64,000 bases of DNA from Auanema rhodensis. Its lineage: Eukaryota; Nematoda; Chromadorea; Rhabditida; Rhabditidae. This document shows, piece by piece, positions 38,186 to 52,900 of the stretch. The first letter of the stretch is position 1; the number at the start of each line of letters is the position of its first letter. The position numbers were made by a program, and so were the translations under genes. Location of the stretch: contig OZ059898.1 in the NCBI GenBank assembly GCA_964057225.1, positions 12,053,767 through 12,117,766 of the forward strand, read 5' to 3'. The notes beneath the pieces were generated by a model, which was given only the letters and a program-made list of their open reading frames with translations, did not search any database and was not told where the DNA came from.

Positions 38186-41100
38186 CATAATTAACCCAAA
38201 ACAAACTAATTTTTATTTTATTTCCTATCTGAAATATTTAATTTTTTTTTTCTGCAATGGAACTAGTTTGCATGAGTTATACTAATAACTTTTAAAAGTC
38301 TCATCGAAGCTTGTAATTTCCGTGTCAATTTTTTTTTGAAAACATAAAGAGATTATTTAAACTTAATGCTAAAAGAAATAATAATTACTTGAACTATTTT
38401 CTTTTTATTTCTTGTTCAATTAACTAATTATTAGAAATTGAAAAAGGAGACGTTATCATTCTCTCACTCTCATTCAAAAGCATAGGCTATAAGCTGCAAA
38501 TGCAAGAAAAACATTCATCTATCTGAACATTATTTAGCAACAATTAAAAGATTAAAATCAACATGAATAAAGATTATGCAAAAACAACTGAAAGCACGAA
38601 TGTTGTAGACAGCCAGTCTCGACAAATGACTTGAGGATGCGTCATCACAATGGAAAGTGTATTGAGTTAAGTTCTTTCAATTGAACTTTTTTCTATTTGC
38701 GAGCTCTGATTTTTATATATCTATATTTTGCTGCCAATTCTATTCGTAGGATCTAGCGAAAAACCTAAGGAAGCTATAGTTCCTGAGATACAGCTTTCCA
38801 ACGATTATGCTCCAATTTTTGAATTAAAAACATCAAGACTCATGTTCTGACAGATGTGCATATATGCTTGTATAGCAAGCTTTGGCAGCCTTTTAACTTC
38901 TTTTCAGCTAAATAATTGTATTCTTTCATTTAACTTGAATTTTGAACTATTTTTAGAAGTAAAAAAGACGTAAAAAGAATAAAAAAAAAATTTGATGACA
39001 AATTTTGTCAGAAGAATTTCAAGTAGTATCAATGCAGTCTCGAAAAATTAATAAATTTAAATAAAATTGAACAAAATGGCCCTCAGAGGGAAAATATTTC
39101 TAAAATGAAAGAAAGAATTTGATGAGCACAAGTAACCTGGTGTTTGCGTGCAAAATGGAAACGGTTGCCATCTCTGCGAGACCGGGCATCGTCAGCGACA
39201 AGATTGATGTCAAGATAATTCTTGAAACAGGCATATGCTAGATGTACTTACAAAAAAAACTATATAATTTAGTTAATTATTGAGAAAGTAAAGTTTTATT
39301 TTATTTTTCAGCTTTAACTGTAGAATACAGCAATTTAATTTTGACTTTTAGTTAATTGTTTCAACTTATCACATCAGTGATAGCTGGTTAGTAGCATACC
39401 AGGCTGCCCTTTTATCTAACTATACAGTGAAAATAGTGAAAAAAATAAATTTAACTTTCACTTTATAATAATTACGTTGGGTTTAAAATATACTGTTGGA
39501 TAGTTAGTAGGTATGTAGATACATGCATAGACTAGATGAAGAGGAGTAGTTCAGGCAAAGTTTCTAAGAAAGAGAAAGAACAAGAAAAGAAAATATTAGT
39601 TTTATAATTTCAAAATACAATAAGTTGGTTGTGGTTGAACAATACACACTCATGAATATATGCAGTTGTGAGAAACAAATGAGGTTAATATGAATGGGTA
39701 TGATGATTTACATGAAAATATATTGTTTTGCCAACAAAAAAGGAGGTAGACTTGTAGTTATAAGATATCATTATAATAATATAAAAGTTATGTAGTTGAG
39801 ATAATAAATAATAGAAAAGGATAAAAAGGAAAGAAAAATCAGAATTAGTCACACATGCTCATACTGAAGTTCTCAAAAATTCTATTATATGTTTTATATG
39901 AATTGAAATTTTATTTTAAATTTATGAGCTATATCAGAGTATTCAAGTATCAGTTCGTTAATTTGTTTGAAAAAAGGATGAGGAAGTTATAGCATGCTAC
40001 GTTCGTGGCGAGTTGGAAAGACCAAATGGCTTCTTGTAGCACGTTTTCTATAATTGAATTGAGAGAATCCAAAGTTTACTGACATCGAAACCTCAAATAT
40101 CGCGAATTGTCTAGTTTAATAGTATATCATATATAAATATTTCTTCGGATTCATTGATCTTAGATACATACACGATATTTCAGAAACCTTCACTGAGATT
40201 AAAATATGAAGTTCTAACTGGATGTTCTAACGTTTTCTAGTTCCTCGGCTGCTATTCTCTCCAACCCTCCAGCCCCTCGCATCTCTCTCTCGCGTCCAAC
40301 TTATAGTGAAGGAAATAAATTAAAACTACGTTTTTGCTTCCTGGGCTCTATATAACAACTAGTATTGTACTTTAGAGTGAAGAATTAGAAGTGAAAGAAC
40401 CAAAAACATTTTTAACTGAGAATTAAAAGCATTATATGATACATTTAGTAAATATAACAATATATAATAGTAAACTAATTTCAAATTTTAAATTTTTTTA
40501 ACGATTTTTTACGAAATAATATTAATTGAATACGACAATGATGTCCAGATTTTCAGATGAAGCTTTTCACTAAGGCGATTTCCCGTCGATTTCACGTACA
40601 AGACGCTATACGTGACTATGTAGACGGATGGAATAGTAGTAATAGTATGCATGCATGTTTTATTAAATAACAGAAAAAAAAGTTATAAAGAATATAAGGG
40701 ATATTTGAATATTTTCCAAGTTAACCACGACGTGAATTGGTTGTTTTTAGCTTTTTTTCTTTACTTGCTTTTGATTTGCTTCTTCATCTAATATTAACAA
40801 GAAGAAAAAAGGTTTGTAATAGCAAAAAATTTAATTTATGAATAAGAATGAGCTGTTGATATATGGTACTTGCAAACAGTTCTTGAACCATTTACAAAAT
40901 TTAAATAAATGACACAAAAAATGGAAAAATGTGATCGGATTATTTACGAACGTTGATGATAGAATATATAAGTATTTGGCAATTTTAGACGACTGAAATA
41001 CATCATAGAGTATAGAAATTAATTAAACTGAGCAAAAAGATTTGCATATAAGAAGAATGAACTGAGAAAAGAAATGTACACAACTTAAATTAATTATACG

Positions 41101-44029
41101 AGTATATTGTATGTTTTAGAATCTTTTATGTGCAAATTGGATGACAATTTCATAAACAGTGAATGAGCAAAACTTAGATATTCGATATTATATTAAAATT
41201 ATCGAAAAAACGAGCTGATTTCGAAATATAACAAGATGAATGATTAGATAAACAACATGTAACAGAACAGGAATTCAAGGTTTCCAAAAATACTAGGCTT
41301 CTCTCAGGGTTAACTCTAAGTCTGTTGCTTAACCAAGTTTTTTTCCGGAAAGGTTGCGCGTTGAAATCAATGCGCATTGATTGAAGTTTTAGTAACTATT
41401 CCTAATTAAGATCATGTGTAACATAATTATATGAAATGAATTATGATTTGTGATGTTCACTACTGCTACAATAAATCAAAAACACAACTTTATGGGAGAA
41501 TTTAATTGAAAATGAGACAATAGACGCGAATACCAACAATGGTTGTGAGCAGACGACTATATTATCTAGAGAAAATGAGACAGCTTGATAAGCAAATTAG
41601 AACAAACTTCTCAAAAATGAAATATTTTCAATATATTTAGAAAAAACTTTATTTAGCTGTTAACAATTCGCACAATTTCAAAGAATCTTACTCTGATTTC
41701 AACTAGATAAAAGGCCACTTGATCAAAAGCGCGGATGAAGAAAATGTCAAATGAACAGAGAACGATAAACGAAAAACTAACGAGAAGGTTACCCAATTTA
41801 TTAAGACTTTGAAACAATATTAAATCATATGCAAAAGAGGAATTAGAAATAGTGCGAGCTTATCGGGTGTAAAAGTAAAACGAGAAGGGATGGAGAGGGA
41901 GAAAGAGGAGGAGACTGATAGCAAAAAATACATGTTCAAAAGGAGGGGGGGGGTGGGTGGAGAAAAGGAAAAAGAATAGAAAAGATTTTTAAAATTTTTT
42001 TCCAGATGCGGTTTGAGAAAGGTGAGAAGATGAAAAGAAATAAATGATGAAAAATAATTATTCTGGCTTAAGGATGAAGCCATATTTAACATTTCGAAAG
42101 CGACGTGCTTATAAATGCTAGGAGACTATGTGTCGACTGAAATGAAGGGTTTCATCTCGTTCATCTCTCTTTCTTTTCTTTGTCTCTTCCACTTTGTGAT
42201 TGCTTATCTTACTTAACGAATATCAAAGATATATCTATCTTTCAAGGTATTATTATAAGAAGAATGGGAAAAAAATATATATGAATCAAAAAGTTATCAG
42301 CAAACCTTCATATTCTATTTCGGGAAGATCAAAGTTTGGAAGACAGATCTTTTTTAAATATATGTATCAAATATATATATATTAAGATAATATATTTACG
42401 AGCTTATGGCTTGTTACAAGCTCAATTTGATATCTTAAGAAGTATCACCTCTCATTTTATGTATCATCAAATAGCTATGAAAGATCAACAGGGGTGGAAA
42501 ATTGAGTAAATTAGAAAGTATCTAATGACATATATAACTGTGAATAACATGCTAATGATAAACATAGACATTGTAATTTTTTTAAAAACATATACACTAA
42601 TGAAGGTTAACAAGTTTAACAAGAGATTTGCAGAGTGGCACACTAGATATTCAGAAATTTTCTGATATAAATCATGTAAACAACTTCAAAAGCAATATTC
42701 GAGAGAGATATCACATCTATAAACGGCAGCTGTAACTTATGAGCATTTGTAATATTAATAGTCTGAGAATCTCGTTCATGAGATAAAACCAAAAAAAATA
42801 TAATATGATGGGATATAATTCATTTTCCTCATCAGTGACAAAATGATCTGAAGGCCTAGATCAAGACAAATTCAATTTCCAGATGGAATCATCAACTGAA
42901 CACGTTTTGACACGATCAAACCATTTTTTCTTCGTTTCTCACTAGAAAAGATTTGGAAATATTTCAAAGTTTGATGCATAGACTTTTTAGGAAATATTCT
43001 CTGAGACCTTACACAGAATTTGCAAAACTGCACTAGTGGTTGTGAGAAACCAGATGCGAATGTAGCCCTCAAACATCATTTTATCCTTTATTTGTTTATT
43101 AAACAATGATCTCCGTGATCTTCTGATTCGTAAAAACTTTTGAAACAGTATTGTTATTGTATTTCGCGCATATTATTTCCACAACACCCTCCATTCCCTT
43201 GATCCCAAACCCATTTGTTCGTTTTCATTGTGCTTGTACGGAATTGAAGCAAAAAAGCGAAAGACAAAGGAATACAGCTGTATGAAGTTGTGATCTGAAA
43301 CATATAATTTTTATGAGGCTTAATACAAAATCAATATAATCAGTACAAGGCAGATTATACGGCAAATGTTGCATATAGGTAAACTCTGTTTACATACACA
43401 GAACATGAAATTTTTTTAAAATTTCCAACTGCATTTCTGAATTAACCTTATTTTATATCTGAAACCATCTGAGCATATGTCCACGCCAACTTCAATCAAA
43501 ACATATAAATAACGAAGGCATTTCAAATACCCACGCTTATCTCCTGAAACGCTACTCGTAGCAATCTACAAATTTGTAAGTTTTCTTTGCAATTTCACTG
43601 TTATTGTAGTAACAATATGGAAAAGACATGTAATTGGGAGCTCACAGAAACAGAATTAAATGCGATGAATAGTGTATCCATATAATGTTCATATAGGACC
43701 CACTATTCTGAGGGAGTAACAAGCAACTGCTGTTTTAACATAAAGCATTGAGTTCAGTCTCATTGTCTCAGAAGTTAAAGAAGATAACTCTGCGTCATTG
43801 AACACTGCAATCGGATTTACCTGGTTTTGTTGTACACACCAAGCGAACCAACTCAATGTTATGTTGTTTATTACATAAGAAAAGCAAAAGATACATGACT
43901 GCAAAGGTAAACGGAAAGGCAATAAGACAAGTGAATATTCTCCGCTAAGAAGCAGTAAAATGCAAAAGCATACTTTCAGTATCAACATGTTACAAATATA
44001 ATTGAATGGAAAGGATTAAAAAAATGTTT
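37900..44029. other. 6.1-kb region without a confident gene
   Basis: AT-rich with a purine-rich + strand. It holds a (TA)n tract at 38151-38181 and a G-homopolymer patch near 41944. Coding-like islands are scattered: a signal-peptide-like minus exon 39234-39137, a + ORF of 37 codons right after TTTCAG at 40557-40670, and a minus ORF 43988-43689 with a hydrophobic start. None could be linked into a phase-consistent gene. It could be the long 5' region of the chemoreceptor-type gene or hold a gene with tiny scattered exons. Confidence 0.4.
38151..38181. repeat. (TA)n microsatellite
   Basis: About 15 TA units. Confidence 0.9.
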
Positions 44030-46069
44030 TCAAGAATAATCGATATTTTCTTCGCCTTCTATATCTTCATATACATATTCGTGAGATTCGGCAGACTAGA
44101 ATGCGCTAGATATTAAAAGTTCATCGTCATTTGTACGAACCTGTGAAGCGGGTTCATAATGACTGAACTGTGTGGCTGGAGATCTGAATTGAGTTTGAGG
44201 CTGACGAGTAGCATGAAGCGTAGGAGTAGATGATGAAATCATAACGCGCTGAGATCCGTTAGGTCTTTGTACTACAACCTGTTGAACCTGTTGGAAACGC
44301 TACAAATATTAGTTTTTTAGTTGAAAGAAATCGGAATAGAGATGTTACTTTTGGCTGAGATACATGTGTGTACGAAGGTTTCACTACAGTGTAACGACTT
44401 CCTGGTACTGTACGTACAACAACAGGAGGTCTATGAACAGGTCGTACAACCTGTGGTTTTTCATCTTCAGGAGGGGATAATATATACTGTACAGGTTTAA
44501 CTTCCTTGGGAGCAGGATTAACATTAACATTATTATCTGAATAACAAGATGATCTGAAAATGATGGTGAGTATGACTCACTTTTTGCAGTATTTCCTTGC
44601 ATGATTTGATCAACGTATTCCCGTAAAGCAGGAGGAAGACAGCTTTTTATTTTATCAGCGGTTTCAGGAGCAACACGACCTTTTTCTAAGCCATGAGCTA
44701 GCCCTAACCTTTTAAGCACCTGGTGAGCAATTATGAATATTTATAACCAACATAATCACGTACCTCAACGTCATCATGAATCTCAAAAGGTTGATCGAAA
44801 TTAAAAAGAAATTCAGATTTATCATGAGCAACAGAGCATTCCACCATGGCTCTAAAAGAAAAAAAGTTACCAAAATTAAATTGCATGTCCCCAGTACCTT
44901 TTTTCAGTATTTACAATGACGTAAGGCAGATAAAGTACTGAATTATCTACAGGCCTTCCCTCAGTTCTAAAACAAAGTAATACGATGTGATAAAATCTTC
45001 ATGGAAATACCGTTCCCGTTCCCTATTTTTCTCAACAAGTGTTTTATATGCGACTAGCTGAATTATCATTTCTTGAAGATTTTCTGTTTTTTCCCTTATA
45101 CGTTCTTGTCGTCGTAGCTTAAAAACAACCATAATAACGAAATGTGAGGAAAAACCTACCTTATCTTCTTCCAACCTTTTAAATTCTTGTACTGTGGAAG
45201 TTGGCAAGCCTACCCAATGAATATCCTAGAAAATTGAAAAGAAATATAAATAAAAACAAACTAATACCTTTTTATTCTTTTGGATAATGTTCATAGCAAG
45301 TAAAACATTCAACGCGTCATAAACTCTTCTTCTAATATTCTTCATATCATACTGATGTTTTTCCTAAAAACCAACATTAAAAATAATATTTTTTCATAAA
45401 CTTACATCATTAAACGTTGCACTTGTTTGAGAATCAAAATACTCGGTAACCAACTCATCTGCGACCTATGACATATGTTAAAATATCTTTACAACGTATA
45501 AGGACTCACTTCATTATAATTAGTTCTGCCTTTCTCCTTTACTTTTTCACATACTTTAGTTGAAAAGTGTCTCAAACCTTTTGATTTATCTATGTTACGT
45601 TTTGTATCAGTATAATCAAATTCATATCTCAGCATAGAAGATCCAGCAGCAGGTATACTAAAGATTTGCAATTCTTTGTAAGATATATACGTTGCGTTGT
45701 ATATGATTGTATTATGTTAGTAGATAGACATGAGAACAGAAAATATAATAAAGAATTAATTGAATAAAATGGAGTAAAAAATAAAGAAAAGGAATATTAA
45801 AACTTCAAAAGTTATATAAAATATGAACTAGCCTTCGGTATATTTGTGGGGCGCTATGAGGAGCTGGTAAGACTCTAGTGTTCCGAGGTGTTTGCTGGTT
45901 ATTAGCAAGTACCACGGTCCTTCTTACTGTCTGAAAATTTTATTTTGGTCAATTTTTTTCTCAATCTCAAAACCTGGCTAGGTGCATATTGTCTATGAGT
46001 TCCAGGTTCAACCAAGTAAGGCGTTTGACTATTGATTGATCGCACAGTGTACGTTTTTTGTGAATCCAT
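44030..46069 (-). CDS. dpl-1: DP subunit of the E2F/DP transcription factor, 459 residues
   Basis: Thirteen exons: 46069-45974, 45930-45833, 45657-45510, 45465-45406, 45363-45268, 45225-45160, 45117-45011, 44966-44898, 44851-44764, 44719-44581, 44536-44349, 44299-44141 and 44095-44030. The DNA-binding winged helix runs from about residue 92 ([26 protein letters not shown]) through [13 protein letters not shown] to the WVGLP motif. The dimerisation coiled coil and the DP-specific block ([37 protein letters not shown]) follow, then a Pro/Gln-rich region and an acidic C-terminus. DP proteins pair with E2F to control cell-cycle genes in the nucleus. The start lies 2 nt after an acceptor-like TAACAG, suggesting trans-splicing. 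The intron after exon 2 needs a GC donor (AG|GCTAGT). The last intron is 45 nt and in frame when retained. Confidence 0.93.
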
Positions 46070-46938
46070 GCCTGTTATAAGTTAAAATTTTATAAATTTG
46101 ATACTTCATCAAAAACTGTTCTTCCCATTTTTAACGAAAATTAAAATACAATGTATTGATAAAAAAAATATAAAAAATCAAACTTCATGTTAAAACGCGC
46201 CAAATTGAAATTAGAGAAGAAGAAATCGTGTCGAGACCAATTTCGGTGTAATATTTTGTTAGATACATCGTTATTGCTTTTCCTTTCATAGTTTTCTTGT
46301 CATAAATGAAACTTGTTTTTTTTTTCAATGATTTAGACACATCTCAGATGTTTAATAACGTGTGAATATTAATACATAGTATCTGATATCAACTCTTCAA
46401 TAATACATATTTGTGCTATACATTATATTCTACCAGAAAACAATATGGGGGGGAATTTTAGAATCAGTCTTGGTATTTACAAATATCTAAATATTTAAGA
46501 GACTGCAACTGATAACTATAAGAAAAGTACCTGCGATTCAATCTAAAGCTGACATCCTTCAATCGAACAATAACCGAAGCTTTTGCTTCTTGAAGTTTTT
46601 AACGGAATTCAACGAACAAGAAGCAAGTTGGCTACTGTATGGAGGATGGGGAATAATTACACGAATGTATTACAGATCATAGACTAGGGTATGAATAGAT
46701 CATTGGATGTACCCTATACTGACCACCTATACAAAAGTCAAAACATATGAAATACCCATAAAAAGAAAAAGGTTCACATCGAATCGTCAAAAAAAAAAAG
46801 ATAAAACCGGGAATTAAATTGAGGAAATGGAAAAGAAACCGTGGGAAAGCCTGAGTGAAGATAAATAACAAAGTGAGAGGAAAATATCATCATTGACCTA
46901 TCTTGGAGAAATTTCAACTGACGATTGGGCCAAAATCT
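46070..46938. other. Gap between USP9X and DP genes (same strand)
   Basis: About 870 bp, AT-rich, with no exon seen. It holds the 3' end of the deubiquitinase transcript and the outron or promoter of DP. Confidence 0.6.
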
Positions 46939-49900
46939 TCACTTCGAAGAACTAAAAGAAGATTCTTCATAGGCAGGTGGTGGAGCAACGGGCTTTTGTT
47001 TAAGCTCATCCGTTGCACTGCGACTTGTGGCCATCAACAGATCAGGATCGTCTACCTCGGCAGCTGTAATATTATAAAATTTTTAAAACAATCGATAATG
47101 TATACTCTACTTTTTGGATAATCAGAAGCATGAATTTCAGAGCCATCATTGAACTTCTTGCTATCGCGTCTAGTAGTTGGAGAGTCATCATCAGGGAATG
47201 GTCTTTTTTCTCCAGACTGTGGTGTACTAATTGATGCTCTTACGGAATTGGATATAGATAACTCTAATGGCCCATCATCTATTTCTTCACTAACAGAATC
47301 CTGCAAACGCTGAGAATAGAATCGACAAAATTTTAAAAATCTTACAACAACCATATTTCTTAAAAATTGGCAGATAGTACCTAATCGAGCAACCAAGTCA
47401 TGTTTACTTGGAACAGTGCTTGAGGCAAAGTTTTTAATGTGCTAAAATGAATGTATAAAAATATAGAAAAAAACGAATAATAATTACTTCTCCATGATCA
47501 TGGAATGTGTATCTTGATATAATTGTGGAATATATGTCATTAGCAAATTGAAGTAAAGTTGATGGTCGTACAACCTGTGGAAAATGATCATAATGAATTA
47601 CTTAGAGAAATTATTAATCTTACGTCAGGAATTTGCTTTTCATAACGTTCTAAAAGAATAACAGTGGCACGTAACAGATTTTCTTGTCTTAATTTGTTTG
47701 TTTCAGTGGTAATGTTAATTAGGCCTGTTTCACTAGATCTTGGATGATAAGGTCCAATTTCAATTGCTGAAATTCAGCTGTAAAAAAAAAATTTCGATAA
47801 CATTTCTTACAGAAAAGTAAAAATGGAAGCCATGTTCCGGCTTTAGTCAATTCGTCCTCTAGGTATACTATATCAGCAAATATAGTAAGTAGCAAGTCAT
47901 AAACAATTTCCATGTGCCTCTCGTCCTGAAAAAAAGTATAATACGAGAAAAATTGAATCAAAACTACGGAGAGAGTTCTAAGGATAACTTCAAAAGCCCG
48001 TCCGCAAATCATCTCGTTATTCCAACAGAAAAACATGAAAGTTTCTCTCATAAATGCTTGAGTTCGAGGATCACCCGTGGCATACACGTTTAGCAAGTGA
48101 GTTAATCTGAAATAGATAACATAAAAACGAGAAGCACTTCTGTTACTTACAGATTATAATTTGGAACACCGAATAATAACTCTTGAATTTCATGTGGACA
48201 ACGAATATCTACAACTGGCACACTTCGAGCAGGATCCGCCAACATGTAAGGACATGGAGATGTTAGAGCAGGTTTCTAAATTTGTAGTTTGAACAGGCAT
48301 ATATGAAAAAGCTTACTCCTGGAAGCCTCGCAGATAGAAACACGCGGAAATCAATCACACGAAGTAATGCTACTAACAATCGTACATAATGTTGAATGCC
48401 ATGTGGTAAGGCTGTGAAGCACTGCATTGCAGGAGTCTCATATATTCTGAGTAAGAGATGAAGGATTCCATGAGTTACCATCATGCAAAACTGAATGAAA
48501 AATCTAAGATTCAAAATAAAATTCATAAGCTTACCAGATCAGATTTGGGAGCAGATTCTGCAGCAAACAGTGTTAAAATGGAGTAGACTTCCATTCCCCG
48601 CTTTTCTTTATCGTTTGTTATAAGATGATAAATAGACTGGAATCGTTAATAGTTGTGAAATAATCAAGTACTAAACAAACTTCAAGCATCAACTTGGCGA
48701 CAGAATCAGAATCTCTTAAGGAAGCTTTAACGTGAGAATTTAATACACGTTGAAGATGTACATTATTATCTGAAAATTCTACGGGTTAGATAATGTTTAA
48801 AACATAAGCACACACATTCTTTCAGGTCCCCAGTTGTATCACTAAATTCAACTGCTAAAGAAAGAACTTTATGAAGCATCCTAGCATAAATTTGACGAAC
48901 CTAAAATGTCATTTTATAAAAAATAATAAAAGAAACTGTTATTTACATCCGCTTCTTTAGCTTCGAGCAAATAAACTCGGGTGACTTCTTCGTTGAACAT
49001 TATATTTGCCGTAAACCACAAGCGACAAGATTTATTCATAATTAACCTGTCATGTAGTTGATTCCATAACGTAGGACTGCGTTCATTCTAAAAAAAAATT
49101 GCTACACCAAATCAGTACCTATTTAACATACGTAATCAGTTCTCAACTCAGCAGAAGCATGTAAACAAGTGTATACCAAAAAGTTAGAGAACAATTCGCA
49201 AACATGCTGATATAAACGAACATCGCAAGGCTGAATATATTTCAAGGTTAATGAAAATTAATATATTTATACCTCTGGATTGGCTATAACAGTTCTAACC
49301 GTTAGATTTTTAATGAAGCTGAAGAAATTAGGATTGTACTGATTGCGTTCGTGCATTATTTTGGTATTCTGTTGTCGAACCATAACCTCTAATCTTGGAG
49401 GCATTTGTCTCATTTTGCTACCTGAAAGCATGTGATATTAAAAAAGAAAAAAACTTTCGTACAATTCTTACTTAAAGACATGGTCGAAAAGTGTTTGTGG
49501 AGACGAGTAACAGGAGATCCAGTGCTGCTTCGTCTCGATGATAACGAAGAAAGAGAAGCATCAATTGTAAGAGGTGTTGCAATAGGAGCAGCTTGTTGAG
49601 AAGAGCAATCAGCACTTGTTCTTCCAGAAGCAGGTGGAACAGGCGATTCTTGTTCATTGATTCCAACCTGAATACATAAATGAACCTTAATCCGACAATA
49701 AAAACATACTTTTTCGTAGAATAAGAGGTAAGCATTCCACCAACATCTCCCTCTTTTTTTGGAGCACATATCATCTGATCCATCGTCGGTATATTTAATA
49801 TTTCCCCCGAACCTAAGTTATATTTAATATTTGAAATCAATATTACAAAAACTATACCATTTAGATCGTACATCCTTTATATCACACTCATAGTGTGTTA

Positions 49901-52900
49901 CTTCGGTATCATCAAACTTATACCATTTACCATCATCTGATGACTTAATAAACGAATAGTAATGTCCTCCTGTGGCCGATCCAGAATGTACTACAACTCC
50001 TCTGAGAGCATACATGCAATCCGATGGTTCTAAACATCAATATTCAAGTAACTTAAACGAGAACGATGTACACATACCATCTTCCATCACAACTTCCTCT
50101 ATATTATCTCCTGCTGCGTCAGCTTTTGCCGCTGCTTCAGCTGTGTAGGGTTTCATATCCAAATCAAAGGGAAATTCAACATAGTCATTAAACTTCACAG
50201 GAACCTCCTTGTCCCAGTCAAATTTGAATCGTTTCAGTTGGACTACTAGGATAGGAGGTAATCGCTGAATGGTCAGCCGTTTTACTGCTCGAACCTAAAA
50301 TTGTCATTTTGAAAACAAGGAACATAACGACTAAAAAATTACCTTCTTTTGGCATTTTTCGCAGAAATATGCATTATCGTTCTCCAAAACGTCTCCCAGT
50401 ACATATTCCTTCAATGATTCAAGAAGATTGTTGTGTGATTGAACATCAATAGAAATGGATGTAAAGGGCTCTTCCCTTGAATATCTATGGGGACAATCTT
50501 TGCAAATTTTTTCATCGGCAAACAGTCCTCCAAATGTTTTTTCGCATATCTTTTCACTACCCAGAAGCTAAAGTTTAAGTTTATAAAGAATATGTGATTT
50601 TTTATAAACATACACTCATTCCTTCATCAACAAAGTCTACTACCGAATTATAAAATTCCAAAGCATCTTGTTGCTCGTTCAGATGTACCATTTCTTTACA
50701 CATTCTAAATTAAGCCAATGGAAATTAGGAAGAAAAATTATGATCTGTACCTGAATGTGCTCCAAAATTCTGATGGAGTATATGAATCGAGCTCATAACC
50801 AACAAGGTGAGCGAATACTGATTGTAAAGCTTCTAGGGCTCTAACAGGATACGAACTAGTGATCTCTTCAGCCTTCTTAGTGTCAGGATCGTTAGAAACT
50901 GGTTCAATATTCAATATACAGTTTCGAAGAGACGGTAACATAAAAATCTAAACAGGATTATATACTTTTTCATACTAAATTTATTCATCTATCACCTGTT
51001 GCAAAATAGAATTCATATAGCATGTAGCACCACCATTTTTAAGTCCAACGTAATTACCAGCAACTCGCAACGAGAAATCAGGTTGGTAATCCCAAATAAG
51101 TCGTTCCAGAGAGCGATCTATAAAAATATAAAATGCAGTTGAATCAAAAGGAATACGTACTTCTATAGAACATTTCCATAAACAGTTGCTTAATTAATCT
51201 CATATTGGGTTCTGAAGAAGTAGCTAAAGCTACTAGAACATTATACGCAGCTTTTTGAGACTCTTCTCCTCCACATACAGCAACACATCGATGAGGGATT
51301 GGACAAGCACTGTTAGATCTGAGCACAACGCTATACTTGAAACTCACGAAGTAAATAACAAACCTTGGAATACCGTTAAACGCATGCAGATCAAACATCG
51401 AAGATGAAGCTGCTGTATGAATTTCTAATGCTGTTTGAGACCGAGGAATGTCTAATTGTTGAACATAAGCTCTGAAAAGAATTTATATTTTAAGCTTTAA
51501 TCATATAGTACTACCTGCTGCTGGGAAGCAAGAAATGGTTAATCAGAAGTTCAATGAGACGTGAGGAACTCTCAACGCCACCAATCTGAGATTTTTCTTC
51601 AGGTGTTAACTGTTCGATTAACAGACAACTGATTCTGAGTCTTCCAGTGAGTGACACTTCATCAGGAAAGCTGCATTGTTGTTCTTGAGAGATTTTCTGT
51701 AAAATTTCCTTTGTTAAAGATAATATCAAAAAATAAAATTAAACCTGAGCTTCTTCCAGCCATGTAATACATTGTTGTAAACGAGTTGTTACATTTGGCA
51801 GTCTCATTCGCTTATCACAATGTTCAATAATTCTGAAAATAATACGCATTACCAATCAATAGAGAACTACCAAAAAGTACTTATAAAGAAGTTCCCAGTA
51901 AAACTTGGAAGAAGCTACATCAATTATACTAAATAATTGTTCCACCATGAAGAGATATACGTGATGCTCCTCTGTATCAAAGCCAAGGTGAACAACAACA
52001 AGAGCAATTATCTCAACAGTCCAACAAGCAACAAGCCTGAATAAATGCTATGCAGTCAAAAATTTAGAAAAAAAATACCTTCGCTCATCAAACATAGTGG
52101 CATTCACATAGTCATTCCATTCGGTGGAGACTAATACATTTGAACACATATCACTATTAAGAACACAGTAGTAAGCAAATACTTGTGCTCCCGTTATAAC
52201 CAAAAGATCGCCATCATCATAATCATGAGCACACTTGAAAAACATAATTATAACTTCATTAAAATAAAATTTCTTACAATCTCTAATTCCTCCAAATTAG
52301 TGTCTTGGAAAATCGATACATGAGCATGTTCTTTCATTAAAAAGAAAGCTACCTAAAATATAATAACAGATATAATTAATAATATTACTGCCTTTATTCA
52401 TACCTCCAACAACTCTCGAAGATCATCAGAAGTACAGCGACAGTCATTAAGTACTTTGTCAACAAGAAGTAAGTTGGGTTTGTCATGAATGATTCTATTA
52501 ATGGTCTGGAATAATTATACGATTGATTTTCAGCCTTAAGTCGATTAACAACCTCTTTCATATAACAGTCAGTTTGTCGAGGTAACTGCTCAGCCATTAG
52601 CCGGTACATCTTCTTGTCATACTAAGTAAAAACAACTTGAAAAGATAGTTAATAGCAAGAAATACCTTAAGTGAAGCAACTTGTAAAGCAAATAACAACG
52701 AGAATGAAAGAATTCTCAAAACAAAATGATATCCCAAGCCACGCAATTGAGAGTTCTCATCGATAAATATATTCTTAACTAAGATGTTTTTGCAAATCCG
52801 TATTCCACCAGCTGAGAAAAAAAGAAGCTGAAAAAAATTTGAATTTGATAATGATAATGATAACGTTAATACCTGATTGCTATAAGAATTGCTGTTTGAT

